Assembly: GCA_021740825.1 (NCBI GenBank)
Contig: JAIOZA010000006.1
Span: 1 to 64,000, forward strand
DNA length: 64,000 nucleotides
Source of the DNA: Bacteroidia bacterium
GTDB taxonomy: Bacteria > Bacteroidota > Bacteroidia > B-17B0 > Aurantibacillaceae
Direction of reading: 5' to 3'
How positions within the stretch are numbered: position 1 is the first letter of the stretch; each line of letters starts with the position of its first letter. The notes beneath the pieces were generated by a model. It did not search any database, was not told where the DNA came from, and saw only the letters and a program-made list of their open reading frames with translations. The position numbers and the translations under genes are program-made. This document shows positions 18,924 through 27,602 of the stretch, piece after piece.

Positions 18924-18976
18924 CAAAATTAATTTAAGTTTCCGCTTTTTTTTTGCGGATACTTTATGTAATTTTG
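18924..18976. promoter_or_regulatory. Symmetric divergent promoter with central 10-bp inverted repeat (candidate WYL operator)
   Basis: Two identical -7 boxes TAATTTTG face outward: complement of 18924-18931 for the AAA gene, and 18969-18976 for the WYL gene. Exactly between them lie AAGTTTCCGC (18936-18945) and GCGGATACTT (18955-18964), an inverted repeat with one mismatch and a nine-T spacer. Every element is centred on position 18950. The repeat covers the -33 region of both promoters, as expected for a repressor that shuts both. The WYL transcript would start at or next to its ATG (18981), making it nearly leaderless. Confidence 0.7.
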
Positions 18977-18980
18977 TAAA

Positions 18981-19994
18981 ATGAAAATTCAAACTAAAAA
19001 ATCAGAGCGAATCGAGTTAATTTTAAATTTCCTTAAAAAATGCAAACGAGAAGATGCAACATTTACAAACATAATTGATTATGTAAATAATAATGCTTCA
19101 ATCAATTATTCAATGTCAAAAAGAACTTTTGAATCTGATTTACAAAGTATAAGAAATGATTTTGGGATTGAAATTGAAGTTGAAAGAGAAGGTAATTTTT
19201 GTTACTATTCAATAGATAAAGAAGCTTTTGCGGAGGAGATTATGGGAGAAGATTTTGGTATTATTCTACAGTTAATTAATACCCACAAAGAATTAGAGTC
19301 TGTTGAATGGTTAAAAGGTATTTTACAATCGGATTATAATATTGATGAATCTTACTTTGATAACGATGACTTTTTTGTATTACCAAAACCTAAAAATAAA
19401 ATTCATGATAAAATTTTAAAACTTGCTATTGAAATAGTAAAATATGCTAAAAAAGGGCAAGCCATACAGTTTTACTATCAACCTGCAAATAAAGAAAAAA
19501 AACCAAGTGCTAAATGTGTAGCTCCACTGCAAGTAAGGTTTTTTGATGGCAGATATTATATGATAGCCTTAGATTTGATTGATGACATGAATTATCTGGA
19601 TTACAGCAACACGCCTATTGTTTATTCACTAGATTCGATTGAAGGACTAATAGTTTACCCTGGTCAAAAGGAATCGAAGATTGAAGATGAGCCATTTGCA
19701 GCTGATGAAACAAATATTTATTTTGATTATATAAAATTGAGAAAAAAAATAAATTTAAAAAACTATTTCATAAATTGTATTGGAATTTACAGACCTAAAA
19801 ATGAGGAACCAAAAGTGATAAAATTAAAATTTACTGATTGGGCGCGTTCCTATGTGCTTAACCAACCCATACATACATCACAAAAAGTAATAATTAGTGG
19901 CGAAGAACTGATTGTTGAAATTTTTGTGTATGATACTTTTGAACTTGATTTTTCATTGGCTCGATTCAGGGGGTTTTGTGTGAGGTTAGATTAA
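18981..19994 (+). CDS. WYL-domain transcriptional regulator
   Basis: A 337-aa regulator. Residues 5-75 form an N-terminal helix-turn-helix (ILNFLKKCKREDATFTNIIDYV ... MSKRTFESDLQSIRNDFGIEIE), followed by a linker with its own helical segment. The WYL-type ligand-sensing domain includes KKGQAIQFYYQP, KCVAPLQVRFFDGRYYMIALDL (matching the P-x2-h...-R-h-Y-h pattern) and a C-terminal extension with VIKLKF and LARFRGFCVRLD. WYL regulators such as CapW and BrxR bind inverted repeats and repress neighbouring defence genes. The symmetric dyad beside it is the natural operator. It is divergent from the AAA operon. Confidence 0.88.
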   Translation: MKIQTKKSERIELILNFLKKCKREDATFTNIIDYVNNNASINYSMSKRTFESDLQSIRNDFGIEIEVEREGNFCYYSIDKEAFAEEIMGEDFGIILQLINTHKELESVEWLKGILQSDYNIDESYFDNDDFFVLPKPKNKIHDKILKLAIEIVKYAKKGQAIQFYYQPANKEKKPSAKCVAPLQVRFFDGRYYMIALDLIDDMNYLDYSNTPIVYSLDSIEGLIVYPGQKESKIEDEPFAADETNIYFDYIKLRKKINLKNYFINCIGIYRPKNEEPKVIKLKFTDWARSYVLNQPIHTSQKVIISGEELIVEIFVYDTFELDFSLARFRGFCVRLD

Positions 19995-20053
19995 ATAATT
20001 TGAAACTAAAATAATAACTATTACTATAATTATAAACTAAAATAAAAACAGAA

Positions 20054-21085
20054 ATGGAAACATATGACAAATTAAAACCGATGAGCAGATTGAAATTTCA
20101 AATATTGTATAATAGTTGTTCTCAATCCGGATGGGTAGATGGAGAATTTAGTGAAACGATGTACTTAAAATATTTATTAAGATACGCTTACTTCCTGGAC
20201 TATCTGCAAAATTTATATTATGTCCTTAATCGCACTAAATTAGAACTTCCTTTTTTTATCGATGAAGGAAATCAGATTGTTTTTTTAATAGATGATTCTG
20301 ATTTATTACATCCCGTTTACCTTAAGAATAGAATAAAAATACAAAATCAAGAGATAAATTCTGAAAAAAATACAAAAAAAGGACGCCTTTGTTCCTTATG
20401 TATATACAAGGGACTATTAATTGATTTATTTCCTTTCCCTATAAAACGAGTAACAAAAATACGGAAAACAATTGTGGAGGATGGTTATACATTTAGAGAA
20501 CATTTAGTTAATTATTTCGTGCCATTTATAACTAATATAAGAAATTATTTAGGTGAAAAACATAAAAAAGTAATTTATTTTTTAGCTGAATCTCCGAACG
20601 AAGACAATGAATCAACATATTTATACAATCCTAATGGCAAAACAAGTCCCTACTTAACATTTCCTGAGGAAAAATCATCTACAAATGCTGAAGGTAAAGT
20701 TTTTATAATATGTCCACCATATGTTGGAATTCATGCTTATTTAGAGTTTGAATATGGGCTAAATAATACGAAAGGCCTTTTTAAATTTCAAGACGACAGT
20801 AATTATACTTTTCAAAGTCATGAAGAGGCGAATGATTTTATTGATAATTATTTCGATTATAATGCACGCGATATTTCCAAAAAGAAAGATTTAATTGGAT
20901 TTAATGAAAAATTAAAAGAATGTTTGGAAGCTATGAATGATATAGCTATTGATGATAGCTTGAAGACTAGCATCGCTGATAAGGTCGTAAATTTATTTAA
21001 TGAAATTAATTTAGTAAAACCAAAATCAAAAGATATTCAACAATATTTGTGGCTTAACACTAATATTCCAGGTCAAAAAAAATAA
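20054..21085 (+). CDS. Unknown 343-aa protein downstream of the WYL regulator
   Basis: Not recognised. It is a soluble, Tyr/Phe-rich protein with no signal peptide or membrane segment. Visible features are an N-terminal helical region rich in aromatics (LKYLLRYAYFLDYLQNLYYVLN), KKVIYFLAESPNEDNESTYLYNP at about 175-197, which reads like a beta strand followed by a loop of a Rossmann-like fold, and a charged helical C-terminus. It begins 59 nt after the WYL stop in an AT-only spacer without a clear promoter, so it may be co-transcribed with the regulator. Base composition is as AT-rich as the flanking WYL and AAA genes. Confidence 0.7.
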   Translation: METYDKLKPMSRLKFQILYNSCSQSGWVDGEFSETMYLKYLLRYAYFLDYLQNLYYVLNRTKLELPFFIDEGNQIVFLIDDSDLLHPVYLKNRIKIQNQEINSEKNTKKGRLCSLCIYKGLLIDLFPFPIKRVTKIRKTIVEDGYTFREHLVNYFVPFITNIRNYLGEKHKKVIYFLAESPNEDNESTYLYNPNGKTSPYLTFPEEKSSTNAEGKVFIICPPYVGIHAYLEFEYGLNNTKGLFKFQDDSNYTFQSHEEANDFIDNYFDYNARDISKKKDLIGFNEKLKECLEAMNDIAIDDSLKTSIADKVVNLFNEINLVKPKSKDIQQYLWLNTNIPGQKK

Positions 21086-21098
21086 ACTTTTAATAACG

Positions 21099-21770
21099 AT
21101 GAAACTATCACGAACTAAAATCGATTTATTTATTTCCTGTCCTCGCTGTTTTTACCAAGATGTAAAAAACAACATTAAGCGCCCACCGGGTTTTCCGTTT
21201 TCATTAAACAATGCGGTTGATAAATTATTAAAAAAGGAATTTGACCATCATCGTTCATTAGGCACTTCACATCCTTTACAAGCACAACTAAATTTAGTTC
21301 CTGCAAATCTACCACAAATGGATAAATGGCGCGATTCATTGCATGGTGGAGTTTTTTATGAACACCCTATACATCAATGTAAATATTACGGTGGCATTGA
21401 TGATTTGTGGGTGGATGCTAATCAAACTTATTATGTGGTAGATTATAAAGCTACTGCAAAAGCAGAAGCCGTAACTGAAATGCCTGATTGGGCAGATGGT
21501 TACCGCAGACAGGCAGAAATTTATCAGTGGCTACTTCGTAAAAACGGATTAACAGTATCAGATACTGCTTACTTTGTTTATTGCACTGGTGATGTAAACC
21601 AAACAGGCTTTAACCAGCAAATTTTATTTCAAACACATGTAATACCTTATGGTGGAAGCGATGCTTGGGTAGATGAAACATTACATAACCTACAGTTATG
21701 CTTGAATAACCAGGATATTCCACCTTACAATGCTGATTGTAAATACTGCAAATTTGCTGAATCTAATTAA
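21099..21770 (+). CDS. PD-(D/E)XK nuclease family protein with four-cysteine Fe-S motif
   Basis: A 223-aa protein of the PDDEXK_1/Cas4-AddB-like nuclease group. The catalytic region is GGIDDLWVDANQTYYVVDYKATAKA: Asp at 101/102 and Asp115-Tyr-Lys117, followed by QAEIY (138-142), the QxxxY motif of RecB-type nucleases. Cysteines CPRC (14-17) and CKYC (214-217) bracket the domain, as in Fe-S cluster nucleases, though the spacing differs from Cas4. No cas genes are nearby. The opening RTKIDLFISCPRCFY ... RPPGFPFSLN looks like that of stand-alone chromosomal proteins of many Bacteroidota, so it may be a housekeeping neighbour rather than part of the WYL locus. Confidence 0.82.
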   Translation: MKLSRTKIDLFISCPRCFYQDVKNNIKRPPGFPFSLNNAVDKLLKKEFDHHRSLGTSHPLQAQLNLVPANLPQMDKWRDSLHGGVFYEHPIHQCKYYGGIDDLWVDANQTYYVVDYKATAKAEAVTEMPDWADGYRRQAEIYQWLLRKNGLTVSDTAYFVYCTGDVNQTGFNQQILFQTHVIPYGGSDAWVDETLHNLQLCLNNQDIPPYNADCKYCKFAESN

Positions 21771-21828
21771 ATAAGTAATCCTCGTGCATTAGTGTTAACC
21801 AGGCTTTACTTAAGTAAACGATTTCTTT

Positions 21829-24800
21829 TTATATTCTCACTCCAATAATGGTTACATCATCCACTTGTTCTAAATTTCCAGCCCAGCTATTAAATGTATA
21901 ATCCAGTAATGCTTTTTGTTCTTGCATGGGAAGGTGTGAATTAGCTTTTAATAATTCTTTGAGATTTTTAATCATAAATTTCTTTCCTTTTTCACCACCA
22001 AATTGATCAGGATAACCATCTGTAATTGTATAAATTACATCTCCACTATTTAGAGAAATGGTTTGTTGAGTAAAAGGAATAGAATCTTTATCGTGCTTTC
22101 CTATTGGCATTTTATCAGGTTTTACTTCTATGAGTTCGACACGCTTCTCGACTCCGCTCGAAGTGACAGAACGAAAAATCCAAACCGGATTATTGGCAGC
22201 CGCAATGTTGACTTGTTTTTGTTTAAAATCAAAAACCAATAAACTAGCATCCATTCCATCTTTACCTCCGGTTTCGCTGCCATCTTTTTTTAAGCGAGAA
22301 ATAATGTTTGCACGAGTATAATCAAAAATTTCAGAAGGATTATTGAGATGTTCAACTGCTTTTTCTAAACTAGTAATATTCAATAAACTCATAATTGCGC
22401 CCGGTACCCCATGTCCTGTGCTATCTGCTGTAACTAATGCAAAGTTTCCATTATTTAAAATGGACGCCCAATAAAAATCTCCGCTAACCACTTCTTTTGG
22501 TTTAAACAAAACAAAATAATCATTTAGGTTTTCATCCAATATCTCTTTAGTTGCTAAAAAACTACGTTGTATACGTTCTGCATAGTTTATGCTATCCGTT
22601 ATTTCTTTATGTTTTAGTTCTATTAATTGCTTTTGCTCAATAACTTCTGCAGTTCTTTCTAAAACTGTCTTTTCTAATTTTTCTTTTTGAGTAACTAATT
22701 TTTTCTCACGGCGTTTTATGTAATACCAAATTGTGCCAATAATTAACAGACTTACTACTAATCTAAACCACCAGGTTAGCCAAAATGGTGGACGAATGGT
22801 AAACTTATATTCAAAAGGTGCGCTCCAGTAGCCTCCACTATTCTTGGCCTTTACTTTAAAGGTGTATTCACCATTTGGTAAATTTCCATAAGTTGCAGAT
22901 GTCTTATTGGTAAATGCACTCCAGTTATCATCTAATCCTTCTAATTTATATTGATACTTTACTTTTTTTGGTCGCATTGTCGTTATTCCAATAAAATTAA
23001 AAGTTAAGTAATTATTATTGTAGGCTAAACTTAAATTCTCTGGTAAACAATACCATTTTGTTATACTATCAAATCTAAAATCACCAATAGCCACACCGTT
23101 ACCTAACACCAAAGTAGTATCCTTAGAATAAGTTTTACTTCGTTCAATCTGACATAAATTTACCCAAGGAATATTTTCATTAAATAATTCAATGCTTGTT
23201 AATTGCATATTAGGTGCAATGGTATCAGCAACATTTTTATCTGTTGCAGAATTGTATGTTGTTAATCTATCATTTGCTCCAATCCAAATAGTTTCATCAT
23301 TGGTATTATAAATTGCATTAGAATTACAACCAACGCCTAAAAAACCATCATCATAAGTAAAGCTTTCAAAGTAAATCTTAGATTCAACATTACCATTATT
23401 TTTAATTTTTTCATTTATATTTCCTAAATTTTCAATAGATAGTTTACTTAATCCAAATCGATTACCACACCAAATATTTCCAGATTTGTCTTGAAGAATG
23501 CTACATACAACATTATTAGATAACCCTTCCTTTTCTGTAAATGGTAAAAAAGATTTACCATTGAATACAGTAACGCCATTAAATCCAAGTCCACCAAACC
23601 ATAAATTTCCAAATTTATCTTGGATTATACTTCTCACATAATTATTTGGTATTCCCTGTTTTTCTGTAAAATGTAAAAATGTTTTTCCATCATATTTTGT
23701 TAAACCGCCTCCGTAAGTGCCAAACCAAATATTTTTGTAACTATCTTCAAAAATAGTTCTCACTGTATTGCTTGAAAGCCCTTGTTTTTTCGTGAAGTTT
23801 ATAAATGAATTTCCATCGAACTTAAAAGCTCCACCACCATCTGTTCCAAACCATAAATATCCTTGCTTATCTTGAAGAATACTGTAAACTGTGTTATTAG
23901 ATAATCCTTCTATATTTTTAAATTGTGTAAATGATTTTCCATCATATTTTGTTATGCCAGCAGTAGTGCCAAACCAAAGGTTTCCTAAATTATCTTGTAA
24001 GATGCTATATACAGTATTTTCTGATAATCCGTCCTTTAGTGTAAAATGGGTAAATGAAATACCATCATACATAGAAACTCCTCCACCCTCTGTACCAAAC
24101 CATATTTTTCCTGACAAATCTTCTGTAACACTAAGCACTGTGCTATTTGATAATCCTTCTTTTTCAGTAAAGTGTCTGAAGGATTTAGAATTATATTTTG
24201 AAACACCGCCACCACCTTTAGCAAACCAAAGTATTCCATTTTTATCTAGAATTATATGTCTAACAATATTATTATTTAATCCTTCCTTTTCTGTAAAATG
24301 AGTAAAGGTTTTATAATCGAATTTTGAAGCACCACCGCCATTTGTTCCGAACCAAAGATCTCCAGAATTATCTTGAAAAATACTAGCTACAAAGTTGTTT
24401 GATAGGCCTTCTTTTTCAGTGTAATGCGTAAAAATTGCACCATTATATTTTGTAACACCAAAACCATTGGTTCCAAACCATAAATTTCCTTCTTTATCTT
24501 GAAAAATACTCGTAATGAAATTAGTTGGGAGTCCTTCCTTTTCAGTATAATTCACAAATGATTTTCCATCGTATTTAGAAATACCGCCTTCCTTAGTACC
24601 AATCCAGATATTCCCAGATTTATCTTCTAACATACTAGTTACAAAATTATTTGCGAGCCCCTCTTCTTCACTAAAATGGGTAAAGGCAATACCATCATAC
24701 TTTGATACACCGCTACCTTTTGTACCAAACCATATAGCACCAGTATTATCCTGTACGATACTTGTTACAAAATTATTTGTTAGTCCCTCTTTTTCAGTAA

Positions 24801-25464
24801 AATTAGTAAATGTGCTACCATCATATTTTGATACGCCACCATTTTCTGTGCCGAACCATAAGTTTCCAGCTTTATCTTGAAGGATGCTGGTCACAAAATT
24901 ATTTGTGAGCCCCTCCTTTTCAGTAAAATGGGTAAAAGTATTTCCATCATATCTAGAAATGCCACCTCCGCCTGTTCCGAACCAAATATTTCCATAACGA
25001 TCTTCGCACAAATAATTAATATTACTATGTGTTAGTCCCTGCAGTTTGCTAAAAGAGCTAAAGTTTTGCGGGTTTTGATCTTTGGTGTAAGCATCTTTTG
25101 CAATCACAACTTCAGGCATTCCGGCAGCAAAAGCACGCTTTATAGCAGTTACTTTTTTTGGTAATTTAAAAGTATCTCGACCTGGAGTGCAAATATGAGG
25201 ATTACCCACTTTTATGATTTTGGCATTACCAACCAAATGAATATTAGTGTTTGTTGGAACAACCGTTAATTTACGAACAGTTATTTTTTTTAGTTTACTG
25301 TCATCAACCACTATTATTTCAGGATTTGTGATGCTATCCTTGGGAACAACATAAGCATTTGCTTCAACAAATTTAATAGCTTGAGTATTTGCTTTATTTT
25401 TTTTTTGGTTGCAAGAAACAAAGAAAAGTATTAACGTAAAATATAGAGCGAGATAAAATTTCAT
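21829..25464 (-). CDS. Two-component-regulator-propeller SpoIIE-type phosphatase
   Basis: A 1211-aa sensor. It has a lipoprotein-like N-terminus (FFVSC, Cys18) and then, from about residue 135 to 690, thirteen clear repeats of about 42 residues with the theme GLTNNxVxSIxQDxxGNxWFGTxGGGVSKYDG, plus a degenerate fourteenth: two seven-bladed Reg_prop propellers. A Y_Y_Y domain follows (YQYKLEGLDDNWS ... GEYTFKVKA), then a membrane helix near 895-915, a coiled coil, and a cytoplasmic PP2C-SpoIIE domain (VSGDFYW, DSTGHGVPGA, DGMDASL, DGYPDQFGG, QVDDVTIIG). It should sense an extracytoplasmic signal and dephosphorylate a partner. A palindromic element inserted at residues about 1100-1111 is absent from the paralogue at 36356. 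Confidence 0.9.
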   Translation of the reverse strand: MKFYLALYFTLILFFVSCNQKKNKANTQAIKFVEANAYVVPKDSITNPEIIVVDDSKLKKITVRKLTVVPTNTNIHLVGNAKIIKVGNPHICTPGRDTFKLPKKVTAIKRAFAAGMPEVVIAKDAYTKDQNPQNFSSFSKLQGLTHSNINYLCEDRYGNIWFGTGGGGISRYDGNTFTHFTEKEGLTNNFVTSILQDKAGNLWFGTENGGVSKYDGSTFTNFTEKEGLTNNFVTSIVQDNTGAIWFGTKGSGVSKYDGIAFTHFSEEEGLANNFVTSMLEDKSGNIWIGTKEGGISKYDGKSFVNYTEKEGLPTNFITSIFQDKEGNLWFGTNGFGVTKYNGAIFTHYTEKEGLSNNFVASIFQDNSGDLWFGTNGGGASKFDYKTFTHFTEKEGLNNNIVRHIILDKNGILWFAKGGGGVSKYNSKSFRHFTEKEGLSNSTVLSVTEDLSGKIWFGTEGGGVSMYDGISFTHFTLKDGLSENTVYSILQDNLGNLWFGTTAGITKYDGKSFTQFKNIEGLSNNTVYSILQDKQGYLWFGTDGGGAFKFDGNSFINFTKKQGLSSNTVRTIFEDSYKNIWFGTYGGGLTKYDGKTFLHFTEKQGIPNNYVRSIIQDKFGNLWFGGLGFNGVTVFNGKSFLPFTEKEGLSNNVVCSILQDKSGNIWCGNRFGLSKLSIENLGNINEKIKNNGNVESKIYFESFTYDDGFLGVGCNSNAIYNTNDETIWIGANDRLTTYNSATDKNVADTIAPNMQLTSIELFNENIPWVNLCQIERSKTYSKDTTLVLGNGVAIGDFRFDSITKWYCLPENLSLAYNNNYLTFNFIGITTMRPKKVKYQYKLEGLDDNWSAFTNKTSATYGNLPNGEYTFKVKAKNSGGYWSAPFEYKFTIRPPFWLTWWFRLVVSLLIIGTIWYYIKRREKKLVTQKEKLEKTVLERTAEVIEQKQLIELKHKEITDSINYAERIQRSFLATKEILDENLNDYFVLFKPKEVVSGDFYWASILNNGNFALVTADSTGHGVPGAIMSLLNITSLEKAVEHLNNPSEIFDYTRANIISRLKKDGSETGGKDGMDASLLVFDFKQKQVNIAAANNPVWIFRSVTSSGVEKRVELIEVKPDKMPIGKHDKDSIPFTQQTISLNSGDVIYTITDGYPDQFGGEKGKKFMIKNLKELLKANSHLPMQEQKALLDYTFNSWAGNLEQVDDVTIIGVRI
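22134..22168 (-). repeat. In-frame palindromic repeat element (copy 1, in the phosphatase)
   Basis: On the coding strand a stretch begins TGTCACTTCGAGCG and continues GAGTCGAGAAGCGTGTCGAAC. It contains the hairpin pairing CTTCGA with TCGAGAAG and encodes V-T-S-S-G-V-E-K-R-V-E (from Val1100). Its G+C content is clearly above the surroundings. A 23-nt core is shared, with two mismatches and in the same frame, with aroC at 28538-28560. Confidence 0.75.
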
Positions 25465-25628
25465 ACACTAAATATATTATTTTTTGATATTCTCACAAAA
25501 TGAATACTCAAACATGGTATCTATAACGATAAAATAATATATCCATCATATCAATCTAATAACTATTATTTTATAATATAAATGTAATTGATTTTGCATT
25601 AATCCATTTCATCAATTATTTTTAGACA

Positions 25629-26276
25629 ATGAATCCTAAAGTAGATAACTATTTAAGTAACATTAAAAATTGGAAAGAAGAAATGGAACAGCTAAGAGAA
25701 ATAGTTCTTAGTTGTAACTTAATCGAAGAACTTAAATGGGGCGTACCTTGCTATATGCATCAAAAAAGTAATATTGTTTTAATACATGCCTTTAAAAATT
25801 ATTGCGCTCTTTTGTTTTTTAAAGGTGCTTTATTACAAGATGAAAAAGGAATTTTAATTCGTCAAACAGCGAATGTGCAATCCGGAAGTCAAATTAGATT
25901 TACTGACGTTAAAGAAATAGTGAAGATGAAAGCCACCTTAAAAGCTTATATTTTTGAAGCTGTTGAAGTTGAAAAAGCAGGTTTAAAAGTAGAACATAAA
26001 AAGACAGAAGATTTTCCTGTTCCGGAAGAGTTTCAAAATAAATTAAACAACATACCTTCTTTAAAAAAAGCATTTTATGCCTTAACACCAGGAAGGCAAA
26101 GAGCCTATTTACTTTATTTTGCTGGCGCCAAACAATCTAAAACTCGCGAATCTAGAATTGAAAGTTATACGCAACGAATTTTAAATGGTATCGGATTTAA
26201 CGATTGTGTTTGTGGCCTGTCTAAAAAAATGCCTAGTTGCGATGGTTCTCACAAATATTTAAAAGATAAGATTTAA
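25629..26276 (+). CDS. DUF1801/YdeI-OmdA protein with C-terminal CDGSH iron-sulfur motif
   Basis: A 215-aa soluble protein. Residues 1-115 are a DUF1801 domain (MNPKVDNYLSNIKNWKEE, LKWGVPCY, NIVLIHAFKNYCALLFFKGALL). Residues about 130-190 match the OmdA/YdeI C-terminal domain (FPVPEEFQNKLNNIPSLKKAFYALTPGRQRAYLLYF, QSKTRESRIESY). The tail is a complete CDGSH-type motif, CVCGLSKKMPSCDGSH, with ligands Cys193, Cys195, Cys204 and His208, which in that family holds a 2Fe-2S cluster. YdeI relatives are named for antimicrobial-peptide or bacteriocin protection; what the cluster adds is unknown. Confidence 0.85.
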   Translation: MNPKVDNYLSNIKNWKEEMEQLREIVLSCNLIEELKWGVPCYMHQKSNIVLIHAFKNYCALLFFKGALLQDEKGILIRQTANVQSGSQIRFTDVKEIVKMKATLKAYIFEAVEVEKAGLKVEHKKTEDFPVPEEFQNKLNNIPSLKKAFYALTPGRQRAYLLYFAGAKQSKTRESRIESYTQRILNGIGFNDCVCGLSKKMPSCDGSHKYLKDKI

Positions 26277-26287
26277 GTGAAAAAGCC

Positions 26288-27535
26288 TTACTGCCTCACT
26301 CCATTTAAATAAACACTTTCAATTAAATTACTTCCAAACGAATAAGGAATAAAACCATATGAACTAATTGGTTTGGTAATAAAGAAATTGGCTTTTTTAC
26401 CAGGTGTTATACTTCCTACTTCGTGAGATAAATTCATGGCATAAGCCGAATTAATTGTGCACGCATTAATGACTTCTTCGGGTGTTAATTTATATTGCAC
26501 GCAGCCTAAACTCATCATAAAATTCATATTACCACTTGGGCAACTTCCCGGATTAAAATCACTTGCAAATGCAATTGGTAATCCTGCATCAATCATTTTA
26601 CGTGCCGGCGGTAAAGGTAAACCCAAAAAGAAAGCGGCACCAGGCAAAACCGTTGCCATGGTGTTTGAGTTTTTTAATAATTCAATATCGGTATCATTAC
26701 AAAACTCCAAATGATCAACGCTAATAGCACCGGAATTCACACCTGCTTGTATGCCCCCAAAATGGCTCATTTGCTCCGCATGCACTTTTGGTATTAAACC
26801 ACGCTCTTTACCTGCTTTTAAAATATATTCGGTTTCATCGGGAGTAAAATAGTTTTGCTCACAAAACACATCAATAAAGTCTGCTAATTTTTCTTCAGCA
26901 ATTTTAGGTAACATGTCATTTACAATTAAATTAATGTAACCTTCTTTATTATTTTTAAATTCTAACGGCAAAGCATGAGCTCCCAAAAATGTTGCTTTTA
27001 CCGGAATTAATTTCAAATCTTTAATGCGTTTAATAACGCGCAACATTTTTAATTCACTCGCTAAACTTAATCCGTAACCACTTTTAATTTCAATGCTTCC
27101 GGTGCCTTGGCTTATCACTTCTTTTAAACGAACCATTGCTTCTTTAAACAATTCGTCTTCTGTTGCTTCGCTTAATTTTTTTGCAGAGTTTAAAATACCA
27201 CCACCTCTTTCAAAAATTTCCTCGTAGCTCAATCCATTAATTCTATCAACAAACTCCCCTTCTCTATTCCCTGCATACACAATATGCGTGTGGCTATCTG
27301 CATAACACGGCATAATAATTTTGCCTTCACAATCAATAATTTCTAATCCTTTCCAATCTTCAATACCCGGAAAATCATTCATCGAACCATAATCTGCTAT
27401 CAAACCATTATCAACAGCTAACCAAGCATTTTCAATACAAGGCAATTCTTTCATCTCCGCTCCGCTTACTTTTAAAATTCCAGCTTCACGAACTTGAACC
27501 AAGGTTTTTATATTTTTTATAAGGAGTTTACTCAT
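26288..27535 (-). CDS. hutI: Imidazolonepropionase
   Basis: A 415-aa metal-dependent amidohydrolase that opens 4-imidazolone-5-propionate to N-formimino-L-glutamate, the third step of histidine degradation. Signatures are the metal-binding HTHIVYAGNREGEF, the SGYGLS substrate loop, LGAHALPLEF, HAEQMSHFGG, ISVDHLEF, and FASDFNPGSCPSGNM with the final metal-binding Asp. Length is normal. The other hut genes (hutH, hutU, hutG) are not in the window, so it stands alone here between unrelated genes. Confidence 0.95.
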   Translation of the reverse strand: MSKLLIKNIKTLVQVREAGILKVSGAEMKELPCIENAWLAVDNGLIADYGSMNDFPGIEDWKGLEIIDCEGKIIMPCYADSHTHIVYAGNREGEFVDRINGLSYEEIFERGGGILNSAKKLSEATEDELFKEAMVRLKEVISQGTGSIEIKSGYGLSLASELKMLRVIKRIKDLKLIPVKATFLGAHALPLEFKNNKEGYINLIVNDMLPKIAEEKLADFIDVFCEQNYFTPDETEYILKAGKERGLIPKVHAEQMSHFGGIQAGVNSGAISVDHLEFCNDTDIELLKNSNTMATVLPGAAFFLGLPLPPARKMIDAGLPIAFASDFNPGSCPSGNMNFMMSLGCVQYKLTPEEVINACTINSAYAMNLSHEVGSITPGKKANFFITKPISSYGFIPYSFGSNLIESVYLNGVRQ

Positions 27536-27602
27536 GTTATTTAATTAGAAGTGCAAGTTATTTATTTTACAACTAACTTCGTTCATTTTTTTGGAAAGAT
27601 TT

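Noticed and set aside
21099..21770. Cas4 gene of a CRISPR system
   Set aside because: The nuclease has Fe-S-type cysteines, but no repeats-spacer array and no other cas gene is in the window; it fits a stand-alone family.
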